Source: Vibrio amylolyticus (GTDB taxonomy: Bacteria; Pseudomonadota; Gammaproteobacteria; Enterobacterales; Vibrionaceae). From it: a DNA stretch of 64,000 nt. Of this stretch, positions 1 to 7,761 are shown one piece after another. The notes beneath the pieces were generated by a model, which saw only the letters and a program-made list of their open reading frames with translations, did not search any database and was not told the DNA's origin. A program made the translations under genes and the position numbers. Each line of letters starts with the position of its first letter. The first letter of the stretch is position 1. Where the stretch lies: the NCBI RefSeq assembly GCF_023145695.1, contig NZ_JAJHVV010000008.1, positions 1 through 64,000 on the forward strand, given 5' to 3'.

Positions 1-78
1 GATCAACTTCACGCTTGGCATTTTCGCTTCGCAAAAGTCTATGCCAAGGTTTCGTGCGGGTTAGTTTGGCGTTTGCAA
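1..78 (+). other. partial integron attC site (right part)
   Basis: The first 78 bases closely resemble the right two thirds of the attC site at 752-843. Both have a TTGG..CCAA stem enclosing GCTTCGCAAAAG, then GGTTTCGT.CGGGT.AGTTT.GCGTT. The left half lies outside the window. The match suggests the preceding cassette ended here and that the lipoprotein gene downstream is itself a cassette. Confidence 0.55.
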
Positions 79-192
79 GCACTATTATGCGTGGCATATA
101 AAAGTTTTGAACGTATTAGTTTGATTTATTAGTAAGCTGTTGCATAAGCTAGTTATGAAACAAATCTTACAATTGAGAACAAGGACGTTTAA

Positions 193-741
193 ATGAAAAA
201 AATATTAATCCCAGTACTTGCTGTTTTGTTGAGCGCATGCGCTTCATCACCATATACCTACCACGTAGAACCAACACCACTAAAAAAGAAAGAAACGACC
301 TATAACATTGCAGAAGTGAATGTAAACCTCACGTTGGGTCATGGTGCGAATGCGTCTAATGAAAGGTTTGCAACCCAAGAAGAAGTACAGCAGCAGTTTA
401 AGAAATACTTGGTGAGAAATTTAGATGAAGAAGGTGTTTTAGCTAAGAACTCCGATGAAGCCGTCGATGTAATCGTAAATATTGATTATGTCCGTACATT
501 CAATCACGGTGGTGAGTCTCTGAATAAGCCAGAAGTATCACATTCAGTGACCATCAGTTCAGATTCAACAAAGCTTGCCAGCTTTGCTCAACCAAAATAC
601 ACAACAAAGTATGGGACGTTTGAAGAGATAGCTGTAAATCTAGAAATCACGGCATCTTCATGGGATGAGGAAGACGAACCTAAAGATATAGAATGGATTT
701 CCAAATTTATTGCAAAAGACATAGCTAATGTGGGTTTGTAA
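193..741 (+). CDS. small lipoprotein, integron cassette gene
   Basis: Unrecognised 182-residue protein. The N-terminus is a lipoprotein signal: Lys-rich start, hydrophobic stretch and the lipobox LLSACA with Cys at about residue 16, so it is probably lipidated and membrane-anchored. The rest is hydrophilic with no domain I know. An AAGGACG ribosome-binding site precedes the ATG. The gene sits between a partial attC (1-78) and a full attC (752-843), in the orientation expected of a cassette gene. Secreted or lipidated proteins of unknown function are common cassette cargo in Vibrio. No paralogue is visible in the window. Confidence 0.75.
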   Translation: MKKILIPVLAVLLSACASSPYTYHVEPTPLKKKETTYNIAEVNVNLTLGHGANASNERFATQEEVQQQFKKYLVRNLDEEGVLAKNSDEAVDVIVNIDYVRTFNHGGESLNKPEVSHSVTISSDSTKLASFAQPKYTTKYGTFEEIAVNLEITASSWDEEDEPKDIEWISKFIAKDIANVGL

Positions 742-751
742 CTAAGCTTGG

Positions 752-843
752 CTAACAAGGCACTAAACCCAAGACTTCACGGTTGGTAGTTTTGCTTCGC
801 AAAAGCATATACCAAGGTTTCGTTCGGGTGAGTTTAGCGTTAG
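752..843 (+). other. attC recombination site
   Basis: Imperfect palindrome starting with a GCTAACA core (751-757) and ending with GCGTTAG (837-843). CACTAAACCC on the left pairs with GGGTgAGTTTAG on the right, and an inner TTGGTA..TACCAA stem surrounds GCTTCGCAAAAG. This is the arrangement of a Vibrio integron attC site. It closes the lipoprotein cassette. Confidence 0.75.
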
Positions 844-1083
844 TCGGTTAAAGCTTTGAAAGATTTTTAGGTTAAAGCTAGTTCAGTATTCATCGCCCTA
901 TCGTTTTACTAGCAATGTTTTTTTGGCGCTAGTGGATCGCACGATGTTAATGTTCCATTTAGGGCGCTTGGTCTGGCCGAGTTAAATGTAAAGTTGTTGC
1001 CTAAGTAAGTTCTAAAAATGTCGAGCATTGGTTTTAATGACATTAGCTTGTGTCAATAGTCAGCATTCAATGGCAAAGCCACC

Positions 1084-1188
1084 GACTAACAAATTAATTA
1101 AGTGGACTTATCAACGCTCGGTACTTTCGGCTTGGAGTTTGATATGTTCGGAAAGGTTTGTGGTAACAGCCACTTATTAAGGCGCTAG
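1084..1188 (+). other. attC site of non-coding cassette copy A
   Basis: GACTAAC core at 1084-1090 and GCGCTAG at 1182-1188. The arms AATTAATTAAGTGG and CCACTTATTAA are complementary. It is almost identical to the site at 1429-1525, where the right core reads GCGTTAT. Confidence 0.65.
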
Positions 1189-1428
1189 TCGGCTAAAGCT
1201 TTGAAAGGTTTTAAGGTTAAAGTTAGTTCAGTAACCTTCACCGTATTGTTTCACCGGCAACGTTTTTTGGCGCTACTGGATCGCATGATGTTAATGTTCA
1301 ATTTAGGGCGCTTCGTTTGGCCGAGTTAAATGGAAAGTTATTGCCCTAAGTAAGTTCTACAAATGTCGTGCATTGTTTTTAATAACAAAAGCTTGTGCTA
1401 TTACTCAGCATTCAATGGCAAAGCCACC

Positions 1429-1525
1429 GACTAACAAGTTAATTAAGTGGACTTATCAACGCTCGGCTTGAAGTTTGGTAGGCTCGGCAAAGTCAGTGGT
1501 TACAGCCACTTATTAAAGCGTTATG
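1429..1525 (+). other. attC site of non-coding cassette copy B
   Basis: GACTAAC core at 1429-1435 and GCGTTAT at 1518-1524, with the same TTAATTAAGTGG/CCACTTATTAA stem as copy A. The coding cassette begins immediately after it, at TATGACCTAGAGGGA. Confidence 0.65.
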
Positions 1526-1539
1526 ACCTAGAGGGAACT

Positions 1540-2055
1540 ATGAGATACAGTAAAATTACGCTCGTTCTGTATTTTTCTATGTATGTTTTGGCTGCTATGT
1601 TAGGCACTGAAGCAGAAAATAGTTTATTCAACGGACGTGAAATTATTCTAGCTACGGCTTCAATCGGACTGTTATTAGGCTTTAGTATTTATCGACGAAA
1701 AGATCCCCAAAGAATATATGCTCGATTTGAAGATGACCGTGCATTTCTTCGGAGACAGACACCTGATCTGTATGCTTGCTTCTGCATCGTATTCATAAGT
1801 ACCATATGCTTTTCTACTTCCAAAGGTGATTCTTTTGAAGTGTTAGTTCCTGTCGTTGATAAATACAAAAGTTTATGGAGTAGAAATCCAGCCTATGTCT
1901 TAGATCTTGAAGATAATGCACTTGGAACACTTAGAAGGCTCACTTCAAAGCAAGAGTGGTTGCAACAACAACAGGGTAATCTGGTATTGCTTGAAGTACG
2001 TGAGAACATACTAGGCTTTCACTTAGTAGTCGAAAGTGAAGTGTTAGAGCAGTAA
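1540..2055 (+). CDS. membrane-anchored hypothetical protein, integron cassette gene
   Basis: 171 residues from the ATG at 1540, which follows a GAGGGA ribosome-binding site at 1531. The frame is open further upstream to 1447, but that part lies inside the attC, so the shorter start is preferred. Three hydrophobic segments can be seen: residues about 7-24 (LVLYFSMYVLAAML), 35-52 and 80-95. A hydrophilic tail of about 70 residues follows. I do not recognise the family. It lies between the attC at 1429-1525 and a broken attC starting at 2068, as a cassette gene should. Confidence 0.7.
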   Translation: MRYSKITLVLYFSMYVLAAMLGTEAENSLFNGREIILATASIGLLLGFSIYRRKDPQRIYARFEDDRAFLRRQTPDLYACFCIVFISTICFSTSKGDSFEVLVPVVDKYKSLWSRNPAYVLDLEDNALGTLRRLTSKQEWLQQQQGNLVLLEVRENILGFHLVVESEVLEQ

Positions 2056-2067
2056 TCTCAACTACGG

Positions 2068-2094
2068 TCATAACAAACGCTTCAAGAAGGATTC
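2068..2094 (+). other. left half of an attC site, interrupted by an IS end
   Basis: TAACAAACGCTTCAAGAAGG at 2071-2090 is the typical left end of a Vibrio attC (TAACAAACGCC-TCAAGAGGGA type). No matching right half (..GTTTAGCGTTA) follows. The sequence switches at about 2095 to an IS3-type terminus, so this attC looks disrupted and unable to fold. Confidence 0.55.
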
Positions 2095-2225
2095 TGTAGT
2101 TGACCCGATCTAGTGGACACCTTCAATTCACATTGGAGGTGGTTATGCCAGCTTATATATCAGGTAAAAAGACGCAACAATATACAACTGAATTTAAGGT
2201 CACAGCAGTTCGACTTTCTCTTCGA
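2095..2225 (+). mobile_element. IS3-family insertion sequence remnant (left end and start of orfA)
   Basis: Begins with TGTAGTTGACCCGATCTAG, a terminal repeat of the TGACCCGATCTAGTGGACA type found in IS3-family elements. A GGAGG ribosome-binding site and an ATG at 2144 follow. The translated start, YISGKKTQQYTTEFKVTAVR, fits the N-terminus of an IS3 orfA helix-turn-helix protein. The element stops after about 130 bases: no orfB, no DDE catalytic domain and no right end are seen. It is a dead fragment. Confidence 0.6.
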
Positions 2226-2436
2226 GATAATTTTGAAGACATTAGTTTTGTTGTTTATGGTATACATGATCGTTTATTCGTTCGTTGTAGCAGTATCAGC
2301 AAAACGTACTCGTAACAAAGTTTTATTGCTCTTATTTACAGTTTTATTTCCTGCTGTGTCTGGATTTGTGCTGTATTACTGCCAAGGTAGGAAAGAATCT
2401 AGATATGACTCATCATACCCTAGAACAGCAGTCTGA
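2226..2436 (+). pseudogene. fragment of a membrane protein gene
   Basis: One frame here encodes about 70 residues with two hydrophobic stretches (VLLFMVYMIVYSFVVAVSA and VLLLLFTVLFPAVSGFVLYY) and a short polar tail. It has no start codon of its own with a ribosome-binding site, because the 5' end is fused out of frame to the IS remnant. The pattern of two helices and a Cys/Arg tail resembles small PLDc_N-type membrane proteins, but that is only a guess. Most likely a truncated cassette gene. Confidence 0.35.
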
Positions 2437-2601
2437 GACGGGAAACTCCGTCTAACACTTTGGCAGGGTGATTTTAGCCTCAATGGTGTCGAATTTGACC
2501 GCAAAAGAAATGTAGGCTTGCATCATTTAGCAATACAAGATGCGTTAGAGTCTAAGCTATACAAGTTGTATGAAAAAATAAAAGCTCATCCTAGGTGCAA
2601 T

Positions 2602-3423
2602 ATGAAAGTTCTAATCGCAGGATCCAATGGTTACATTGGGTGTCATGTCACTCAGATGTTTGCTAAAAGTAGCCATGATGTCTTTATATACTGTAGAGAT
2701 AACTGCATTAAGTCTTACTCGGGCGAGCATCAAAAACATAGTTCAGAGCTGGAAGGCTATTTTGATGTTGTTATCAATTGTGCCCGACCACATTGGTCAC
2801 AATATTCGGCTAAAAATATCGCTGACATTGAGTCAAAGCTATTAGCAAGACTAGACAAATTAGCGTCCCAACAAGCAATGAAAATACATACGTCGGGGGT
2901 TTGGCTATTTGGACATGCCACGCCCTCTGAACTAGTACGTTTTCAGTTAAAACCATTTGATTCGGTGAGATTAGACGTAGCCACAATCAATACCGCGTTG
3001 AATAACAATTGGCATATCGTTTATTGCCCTAGTCTGGTTTATGGCGGCGAGAATTGTCAGCTGTTACGCATAACGGAAACTCTGCCAAATCAAACCATGC
3101 TAGTTGCAGTGCCGACTCAGGGTTTTAATCAATATATTCACGTAAACGACATTGCCAAATTCTATCGGCTGTTGGTTAGCACTCGAACAGAGGAAAAGCA
3201 GCACTTTATCGCTGAATCAATAGGGTACAGTCCTGAGGAGTTTTCTATGCTTTTACTCAATTTCAGCTTCGTGAAAAAGGTAAGTAGAATCCATTGGGAA
3301 GATTTTGAACGCATAAATGGTACCGGCGCTGTAGAAATAGAAAAGCTACATCTTGAGCTTCCAATTAGTCCATTGTTTAAAGCTACGGAGTCAGTTCAGA
3401 ACTATGTGGAAAATCACACATAA
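2602..3423 (+). CDS. NAD-dependent epimerase/dehydratase family protein
   Basis: 273 residues from the ATG at 2602. An upstream in-frame TTG (2518) would add 28 residues before the first beta strand and is less likely. The N-terminus MKVLIAGSNGYIGCHV is the Rossmann GxxGxxG dinucleotide-binding motif of extended short-chain dehydrogenases. The expected YxxxK is not obvious, but VYCPSLVYGGENCQLL resembles the substrate-domain segment of this family. Substrate unknown; such proteins commonly act on nucleotide sugars. The stop codon overlaps the attC starting at 3418, so it is a cassette gene. Confidence 0.75.
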   Translation: MKVLIAGSNGYIGCHVTQMFAKSSHDVFIYCRDNCIKSYSGEHQKHSSELEGYFDVVINCARPHWSQYSAKNIADIESKLLARLDKLASQQAMKIHTSGVWLFGHATPSELVRFQLKPFDSVRLDVATINTALNNNWHIVYCPSLVYGGENCQLLRITETLPNQTMLVAVPTQGFNQYIHVNDIAKFYRLLVSTRTEEKQHFIAESIGYSPEEFSMLLLNFSFVKKVSRIHWEDFERINGTGAVEIEKLHLELPISPLFKATESVQNYVENHT

Positions 3424-3515
3424 CAAAGCATGTAAGTTAGATTCATGAACGCGGTGTTAAGGCGTACCACAGTAAACTATAAGTACGCATCTATTCTAAC
3501 TTATTGTTACGTTAG
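3418..3515 (+). other. attC site closing the epimerase cassette
   Basis: Left core ACATAAC (3418-3424) and right core ACGTTAG (3509-3515). The arms TAAGTTAGATTCATG and ATCTATTCTAACTTA are largely complementary. The core overlaps the epimerase stop codon. Confidence 0.65.
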
Positions 3516-3524
3516 CTCACCTCT

Positions 3525-3944
3525 TCATTCTGAAGGCAAATGTTGCTTCAATTCTAGCAACATAAGATAAGCGCTTTTTCCTGTTAAATCATAAGGCTTG
3601 AACTCATCCGAACCCGAAAATTGCAAGTTGATTAACGAAGTTAAATGAGTTTGTGGCACGTCTCCCATAGACCAGTCACCAAACTGTCTCGAATGTATCT
3701 CTTCATAATATATTATCGTCACGTTGTTATGGCGTGAGTCGTTTATTATGTGGTTGTAGGTATTGTTTAGCTCTTCTCGAGAACCTTCTAAGCACTGTAA
3801 AAAATACTCGCTATTGTGACTCAACAGCCCTGTAATATTTCGCTCTTCGTTATGTTCACGTGATTTTGTTAAAATATCCTGAAGAGCTAGGGCATCACAT
3901 TTTTCTGAAAGGGTACTAACGTAAATCAGTCGAGCTAAGGGCAT
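3525..3944 (-). CDS. BLUF-domain blue-light sensor protein
   Basis: 139 residues, almost entirely one BLUF domain (about 3-95), a flavin-binding blue-light receptor. The residues that define the family are present with the exact AppA spacing: Tyr8 (LIYVS), Asn32 (REHNEERNITGLL), Gln50 (FLQCLEG) and Trp91 (GDWSMG). A short C-terminal tail follows, with no attached output domain, so it is a short BLUF protein that must signal through a partner. It lies just after an attC and points against the other cassette genes. A strong inverted repeat (3965-4000) lies 20 bases upstream of its start and may control it. Its partner is not obvious among the neighbours. Confidence 0.9.
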   Translation of the reverse strand: MPLARLIYVSTLSEKCDALALQDILTKSREHNEERNITGLLSHNSEYFLQCLEGSREELNNTYNHIINDSRHNNVTIIYYEEIHSRQFGDWSMGDVPQTHLTSLINLQFSGSDEFKPYDLTGKSAYLMLLELKQHLPSE

Positions 3945-3964
3945 AATGAATACTCAAAATTGTT

Positions 3965-4000
3965 CTTCAGTAATATAAAATATAATCTATATTACTGAAG
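3965..4000. promoter_or_regulatory. 13-bp-arm inverted repeat upstream of the BLUF gene
   Basis: CTTCAGTAATATA (3965-3977) and its exact complement TATATTACTGAAG (3988-4000), separated by 10 bases, lie directly before the BLUF start at 3944. Without a U-run it is not a terminator of the usual kind. It may be an operator for a dimeric regulator or an RNA hairpin in the leader. Confidence 0.5.
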
Positions 4001-4472
4001 TTGCTAATTAGTTATAGACCTGCTGTATTGCTAGAGTCAGCTTTTCTAACTATGTATAACAATTTCGCTGACAAAGATTCCGAAAAATCAGGCTGGTGGT
4101 AATGCTAGTTAAAGCGATTATTTGTGAGTCATTGAGTGCGTCCTTATATAACAGACTTAGCATGTATAGGGTTAGAGCATCACAACAGTTATAGCTACTC
4201 TGTAAAGCACTAGCTCTACACCGAAAAAATCCACATAACTAGTACCTCACCCAGCTAATCAGACGCTGGTAGCATCCAATACCCATCCCGCCCTCCCCCG
4301 CTTTAAAAGAGAGTAATACGTTAATCATCAAAAGGAACTTGTCTGAATCAGGTTCTTTGTATTCGTCGGCTTTTGTGGTTAAAGTGGTCAAACAAAGTTT
4401 AATATCAGTGTTTTTTTATTGATTAACAGATCGTTATTTTTCAATTAGGTTCGGCATTAACTAGGACGTTGT
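4001..4472. other. intergenic stretch, no gene seen
   Basis: About 470 bases with several stops in all frames. TATAACAATTTCGCTGACAAAG near 4054 resembles the start of an attC, but no complementary right half was found. The last part (4380-4470), with TTTTTTATTGATTAAC and TTAGGTTCGGC, probably holds the promoter of the next gene. Confidence 0.4.
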
Positions 4473-4754
4473 ATGAATTTAGATAAAGCTAAGAAACGTA
4501 TCGCAAAGCAGGTTAAGAAAGGCTTTAACGGTTATCCAAAAATCACAATCGCGTATTACGGCACAACCAAGGAATTGGCAACGGAAGTCGTCATTCAATT
4601 TGTGTTAGGCGAAGGAGACAGTGCTCAAGAAGAGCGGTTCAATTGTGACACTGAAATTCGAGATAACGAGTTAATTCAAACGACCTTACTAAAAATAATC
4701 GAAAGAGCGAATGTCAACTCAGTGATTGAGATTGAAGGCGTTAGCATCTTTTAG
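4473..4754 (+). CDS. conserved hypothetical protein, 93 residues
   Basis: Small soluble protein with a Lys-rich N-terminal helix (MNLDKAKKRIAKQVKKGF), then alternating beta and acidic segments (ITIAYYGTTKELATEVVIQFVLGEG). No signal peptide, membrane helix or known motif. The start follows TAGGACG with normal spacing. I do not recognise a family. It stands alone, with about 260 bases before the next gene. Confidence 0.65.
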   Translation: MNLDKAKKRIAKQVKKGFNGYPKITIAYYGTTKELATEVVIQFVLGEGDSAQEERFNCDTEIRDNELIQTTLLKIIERANVNSVIEIEGVSIF

Positions 4755-5016
4755 TTTCTATATCTTAATCTTAGGCTTTGCACTGCGTGATAAACATCTG
4801 AATTATTAAAACTGGCTGTCAAACACCGTATATCGTGCTCGTTTTTATTTAAGGGATCTGGTCGTATAGGTGAAGAGAAATTGGGAATTGTTTAACCACG
4901 ACTGCCAGCAAGGTAAAGACAAGCACGGCCATACTGGGCCAGTATTTAATGACGACACAAAGCATTCAATAATGCACTAGACAACCATTCGGCCTGTCTA
5001 ATTACAAGGAGGTAAT

Positions 5017-5583
5017 ATGTTTCAGAGAGTTCAGTCTCGAGCTTCAGGAAAGCGTGTATTAGTGTTGTTTTTGGCCGCTAATGCAGTCTACCTAACCATG
5101 GTTATTTATAGTATCCCTATGCTTATGGAGTACTCTGGTGGAGTGCCTATATTTGATATGACTCCTTTAGGGTACAGCTACCAAGAGGCAATGGCATTAT
5201 TGACGGCGTTAGGTGAAGAAGGGCGTAACGCCTATATTTCAATTCAGCTAACCCTAGATCTGCTCTATCCAGCTCTCTTTGCGCTTTGCTATTTTACATT
5301 AGTCCAATGGCTAATCGTGACAGGTAAACTGACTCACCGTATTTGGCTGTATCTATCAATTATCCCTATATTTGCCTGTGTATTTGATTACGCGGAAAAT
5401 ATCTGTGTTTGGTTGATGATACAAGGATATCCAGTCATACCAGAGAAATTGGTGGTAACGAGTAGCGTTTTCACATTGGCCAAAAGTGTATCGACAATGA
5501 TTTACTTTATCGGGTTGATATCGATACTAAGTATTGTTATTAAACGTTGGCTATTTCGCCGAATGTCAAAAAGAGTAAGCTAA
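5017..5583 (+). CDS. four-helix integral membrane protein of unknown function
   Basis: 188 residues with four hydrophobic segments: about 15-38, 85-107, 110-137 and 152-174. An acidic/Gly loop lies between the first two (YSYQEAMALLTALGEEGRNAYISIQ), and a basic C-terminus (RRMSKRVS) suggests it is cytoplasmic. The start is supported by a perfect AAGGAGGT ribosome-binding site. I do not recognise the family. It may be a small inner-membrane protein of the kind often seen in Vibrio accessory regions. Confidence 0.7.
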   Translation: MFQRVQSRASGKRVLVLFLAANAVYLTMVIYSIPMLMEYSGGVPIFDMTPLGYSYQEAMALLTALGEEGRNAYISIQLTLDLLYPALFALCYFTLVQWLIVTGKLTHRIWLYLSIIPIFACVFDYAENICVWLMIQGYPVIPEKLVVTSSVFTLAKSVSTMIYFIGLISILSIVIKRWLFRRMSKRVS

Positions 5584-5730
5584 CAATACATGAAAACCAA
5601 CACTGCAACACTTAACGACTATTTCCAATGAACATGTGACACAGTTAAATGCTATAGCGCGTTGCGTTATGGTTTCTCACTTGAAAAGGAGTTCAAGTTG
5701 AAAGATTTAGCCATGTTTGTTGTCGTTAGG

Positions 5731-5914
5731 GGAAGTCGACGACTTCTGGGACTCTTTTGTTATTGTTAAATACCCTTCTCGACAAGCTCTCATTGATATA
5801 ACCCCATTTTAAAAATTCAAAGCATTAAAGGTTCACCGTGAAGCTGGCCTTAAAGGGCAATTAAATATCGAAACGTTAGTGTCTATTACTGATACAGACC
5901 AAGTATCGATGTAG
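5731..5914 (+). pseudogene. decayed DUF1330-family gene
   Basis: Translation gives DDFWDSFVIVKYPSRQALI, then a stop/frameshift near 5808, then KALKVHREAGLKGQLNIETL ending at the TAG at 5912-5914. These pieces match the pattern of DUF1330 proteins (..YPSRQAF.. HREAGLEGQLNI..). The N-terminal half is missing and the rest is broken. A ribosome-binding-like AAAAGGAG at 5685 survives upstream. It is a small gene in decay. Confidence 0.5.
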
Positions 5915-5985
5915 CAACTGCTTGTTTTATCGTCAATCAGCCCCATATAAAATGAATAGAGATTGCATTAACAAGGATTGAGTAC

Positions 5986-6600
5986 ATGGAATACCTCTAT
6001 GCTGTTGTTTTGTTTGCAGTGTCTTCCTCAGTAACACCGGGCCCTAACAATATTATGGTGATGACTTCAGGTCTTAATTTTGGCGCGAGAAAAAGTTTGC
6101 CACTATTAATGGGGATCTGTGTTGGCTTTACCGTCATGCTATTACTCGTCGGTTTTGGATTTTCTCAAATATTCGACATGTTTCCAGGCCTTCATTTCGT
6201 AATCAAGTGTGTGGGTGTTGCTTACTTACTATACCTCGCTTACTTAATCGCGGGGTCTTCTAGTACCGTTGAATCCAGTGATCAATCTAAGCCATTTACC
6301 TTTATGAAAGGCGCCTTATTTCAATGGATCAACGCCAAGGCTTGGGTTGTAGCGACTGGTGCGATTGCCGCCTTTACATCGGTAGGCGCAAATTTTCTTA
6401 GTCAAAATTTAATGATAGCCATGACTTTTTTTGTGGTTTCATTTCCTTGCGTTGGCGTGTGGTTATTGTTTGGATCACTACTAAAAAACGTGTTAAATAG
6501 CTCTAAAAGAAGACGAATTTTTAATTATATGATGTCAGGGCTATTGGTGCTGTCTGTGGTTCCAGTCGTCAGTGAGATTGTAAAGCAATTCTCAATATAA
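5986..6600 (+). CDS. LysE/RhtB family amino-acid exporter
   Basis: 204 residues, the usual LysE length. The hallmark SSVTPGPNNIMVMTSGLNFGARKSL at residues 14-38 carries the TPGPN motif. Five to six hydrophobic segments follow (about 3-20, 40-62, 67-86, 115-135, 145-168, 180-200). The family exports amino acids such as lysine, threonine or homoserine through the inner membrane using proton motive force. Substrate cannot be assigned. It is monocistronic, preceded by the DUF1330 remnant, and unrelated in orientation to the second LysE gene at 8328. Confidence 0.88.
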   Translation: MEYLYAVVLFAVSSSVTPGPNNIMVMTSGLNFGARKSLPLLMGICVGFTVMLLLVGFGFSQIFDMFPGLHFVIKCVGVAYLLYLAYLIAGSSSTVESSDQSKPFTFMKGALFQWINAKAWVVATGAIAAFTSVGANFLSQNLMIAMTFFVVSFPCVGVWLLFGSLLKNVLNSSKRRRIFNYMMSGLLVLSVVPVVSEIVKQFSI

Positions 6601-6810
6601 GCACTATGTCACTCTAATAATTAACAGCTATTAACTCACACGCCTACTGACCTTCATACTGAAGAATCTCTCCCCGGTAGTAGGCAGAAGCTCAACAAGT
6701 AATGGGGTTAAGTCGCCGATTCAAATGTGGGTTGACGATATTAGTAAACTTCCATTACCAAAAAATTCCCGTTACCATATCGCCAATTATAAGCAGAGTA
6801 AGTAAAGTTA

Positions 6811-7140
6811 ATGTCACTACCTCCTTGTCCAAATTGTCAATCTGAATACGTTTATCAAGATCAACACGATCTCGTCTGCCCGGAATGTGCGTATGAATGG
6901 AACCCTTCTGAAGTCGAAGAAGTTTTCACCGTAAACGATGTAAATGGAAAACAGTTAGAACAAGGCGATAAGGTCACTTTGATAAAAGACCTCAAAGTAA
7001 AAGGAAGTTCATTGAACCTAAAAATCGGCACTAAGGCCGTAATTAAACGCATTAATGAAGGTAAAGACCATCAGTTAGATTGTAAAGTTGATGGCGGATC
7101 TGAAATTCTAATAACGGCTAAATACGTCAAAAAAGCTTAA
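6811..7140 (+). CDS. yjdM: YjdM/PhnA zinc-ribbon protein
   Basis: 109 residues. The N-terminus LPPCPNCQSEYVYQD..LVCPECAYEW has two CxxC knuckles that would bind one zinc. The C-terminal beta domain (about 35-109; GKQLEQGDKVTLIKDLKVKGSS) matches the PhnA_Zn_ribbon/PhnA architecture of E. coli YjdM. The old phosphonate name of this family is not supported by function, and no phosphonate genes are nearby. A stem-loop at 7164-7206 follows the gene. Confidence 0.88.
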   Translation: MSLPPCPNCQSEYVYQDQHDLVCPECAYEWNPSEVEEVFTVNDVNGKQLEQGDKVTLIKDLKVKGSSLNLKIGTKAVIKRINEGKDHQLDCKVDGGSEILITAKYVKKA

Positions 7141-7163
7141 CAATATTAATGATATGCTTCGAC

Positions 7164-7206
7164 TGAGATTGTAGCGTCAAATCGTTCAAACCACGCTACA
7201 ATCTCA
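7164..7206. terminator. strong stem-loop after yjdM
   Basis: TGAGATTGTAGCGT (7164-7177) and its exact complement ACGCTACAATCTCA (7193-7206), with a 15-base loop. No U-run follows on either strand, so it is a doubtful intrinsic terminator. It may protect the mRNA 3' end. Confidence 0.45.
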
Positions 7207-7317
7207 ACCGTAAATACACAATTCTAAATCAAAGACTCAAAATCCGAACCAATACCAACTGCCCTTCTCAATTCTCATGTAACCTATCTTTCTAGGTTCA
7301 TCGCTAAGAAGGCTGAC

Positions 7318-7635
7318 ATGTCTAATATCTATTCCAATATTCCCAACACGTTACCGCAAGAAATATTCACTGACCTTTTAAAGACGGAACACCTACGAGT
7401 TGAACGTATCGTGTCCGACGGACACAGTTCTCCAGAAAGCGGCTGGTACGATCAAAATGAAAACGAATGGGTGATTGTATTACAAGGTCAAGGCGTCTTA
7501 GAGTTTGAAGACGGTCGTATCATCACATTAAACGTGGGTGACCATCACAACATTAAAGCGGGTGAAAAACATAAAGTCCTCTCCACATCTGCGAATGAAA
7601 AAACCATTTGGCTTGCTCTATTCTACTCAAAATGA
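7318..7635 (+). CDS. cupin-domain protein
   Basis: 105 residues forming one small cupin barrel. Motif 1 region GWYDQNENEWVIVLQGQGVLEFEDG (about 42-66) has Glu in place of the usual first His pair. Motif 2 (GDHHNIKAGEKHKV, about 75-88) supplies His residues that could bind metal. No signal peptide. Resembles stand-alone cupins of unknown substrate. The start follows AAGAAGGCTGAC. Confidence 0.8.
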   Translation: MSNIYSNIPNTLPQEIFTDLLKTEHLRVERIVSDGHSSPESGWYDQNENEWVIVLQGQGVLEFEDGRIITLNVGDHHNIKAGEKHKVLSTSANEKTIWLALFYSK

Positions 7636-7761
7636 ATGATATCGCAGTGAGTATTACTTTCCTTCTTAAGCCTATCCATTTCTCAAATAACTCTCCATAA
7701 ATAAGGTGGTTAGTCTGCTAAGATAGAATTGTCTAACATTAATTGATCAGGGAAGTGATGC

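Larger units (their letters stand above)
844..1525 (+). repeat. two tandem near-identical integron cassettes without an evident ORF
   Basis: Copy A (844-1188) and copy B (1189-1525) are direct repeats with scattered substitutions and small indels. Each starts GTCGG.TAAAGCTTTGAAAG and ends in its own attC (1084-1188 and 1429-1525). Neither copy has a convincing reading frame. The attC arms can be seen as TTAATTAAGTGG pairing with CCACTTATTAA. This fits two insertions, or a duplication, of a non-coding cassette. The content could be a promoter, an sRNA or debris; the sequence alone does not decide. Confidence 0.7.

Noticed and set aside
2113..2436. Single 107-codon frame across the IS end and the membrane fragment
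   Set aside because: Its first 35 codons are the IS orfA region read in the wrong frame, so the joined protein is an accident.
4054..4110. TATAACAA start of another attC after the BLUF gene
   Set aside because: No complementary right half with a GTTAG-type core was found within 150 bases, so a cassette boundary is not supported.
4870..4982. Short GTG frame with a His/Asp/Lys-rich product (about 36 residues)
   Set aside because: A stop lies directly before it, there is no ribosome-binding site, and no family is recognised.
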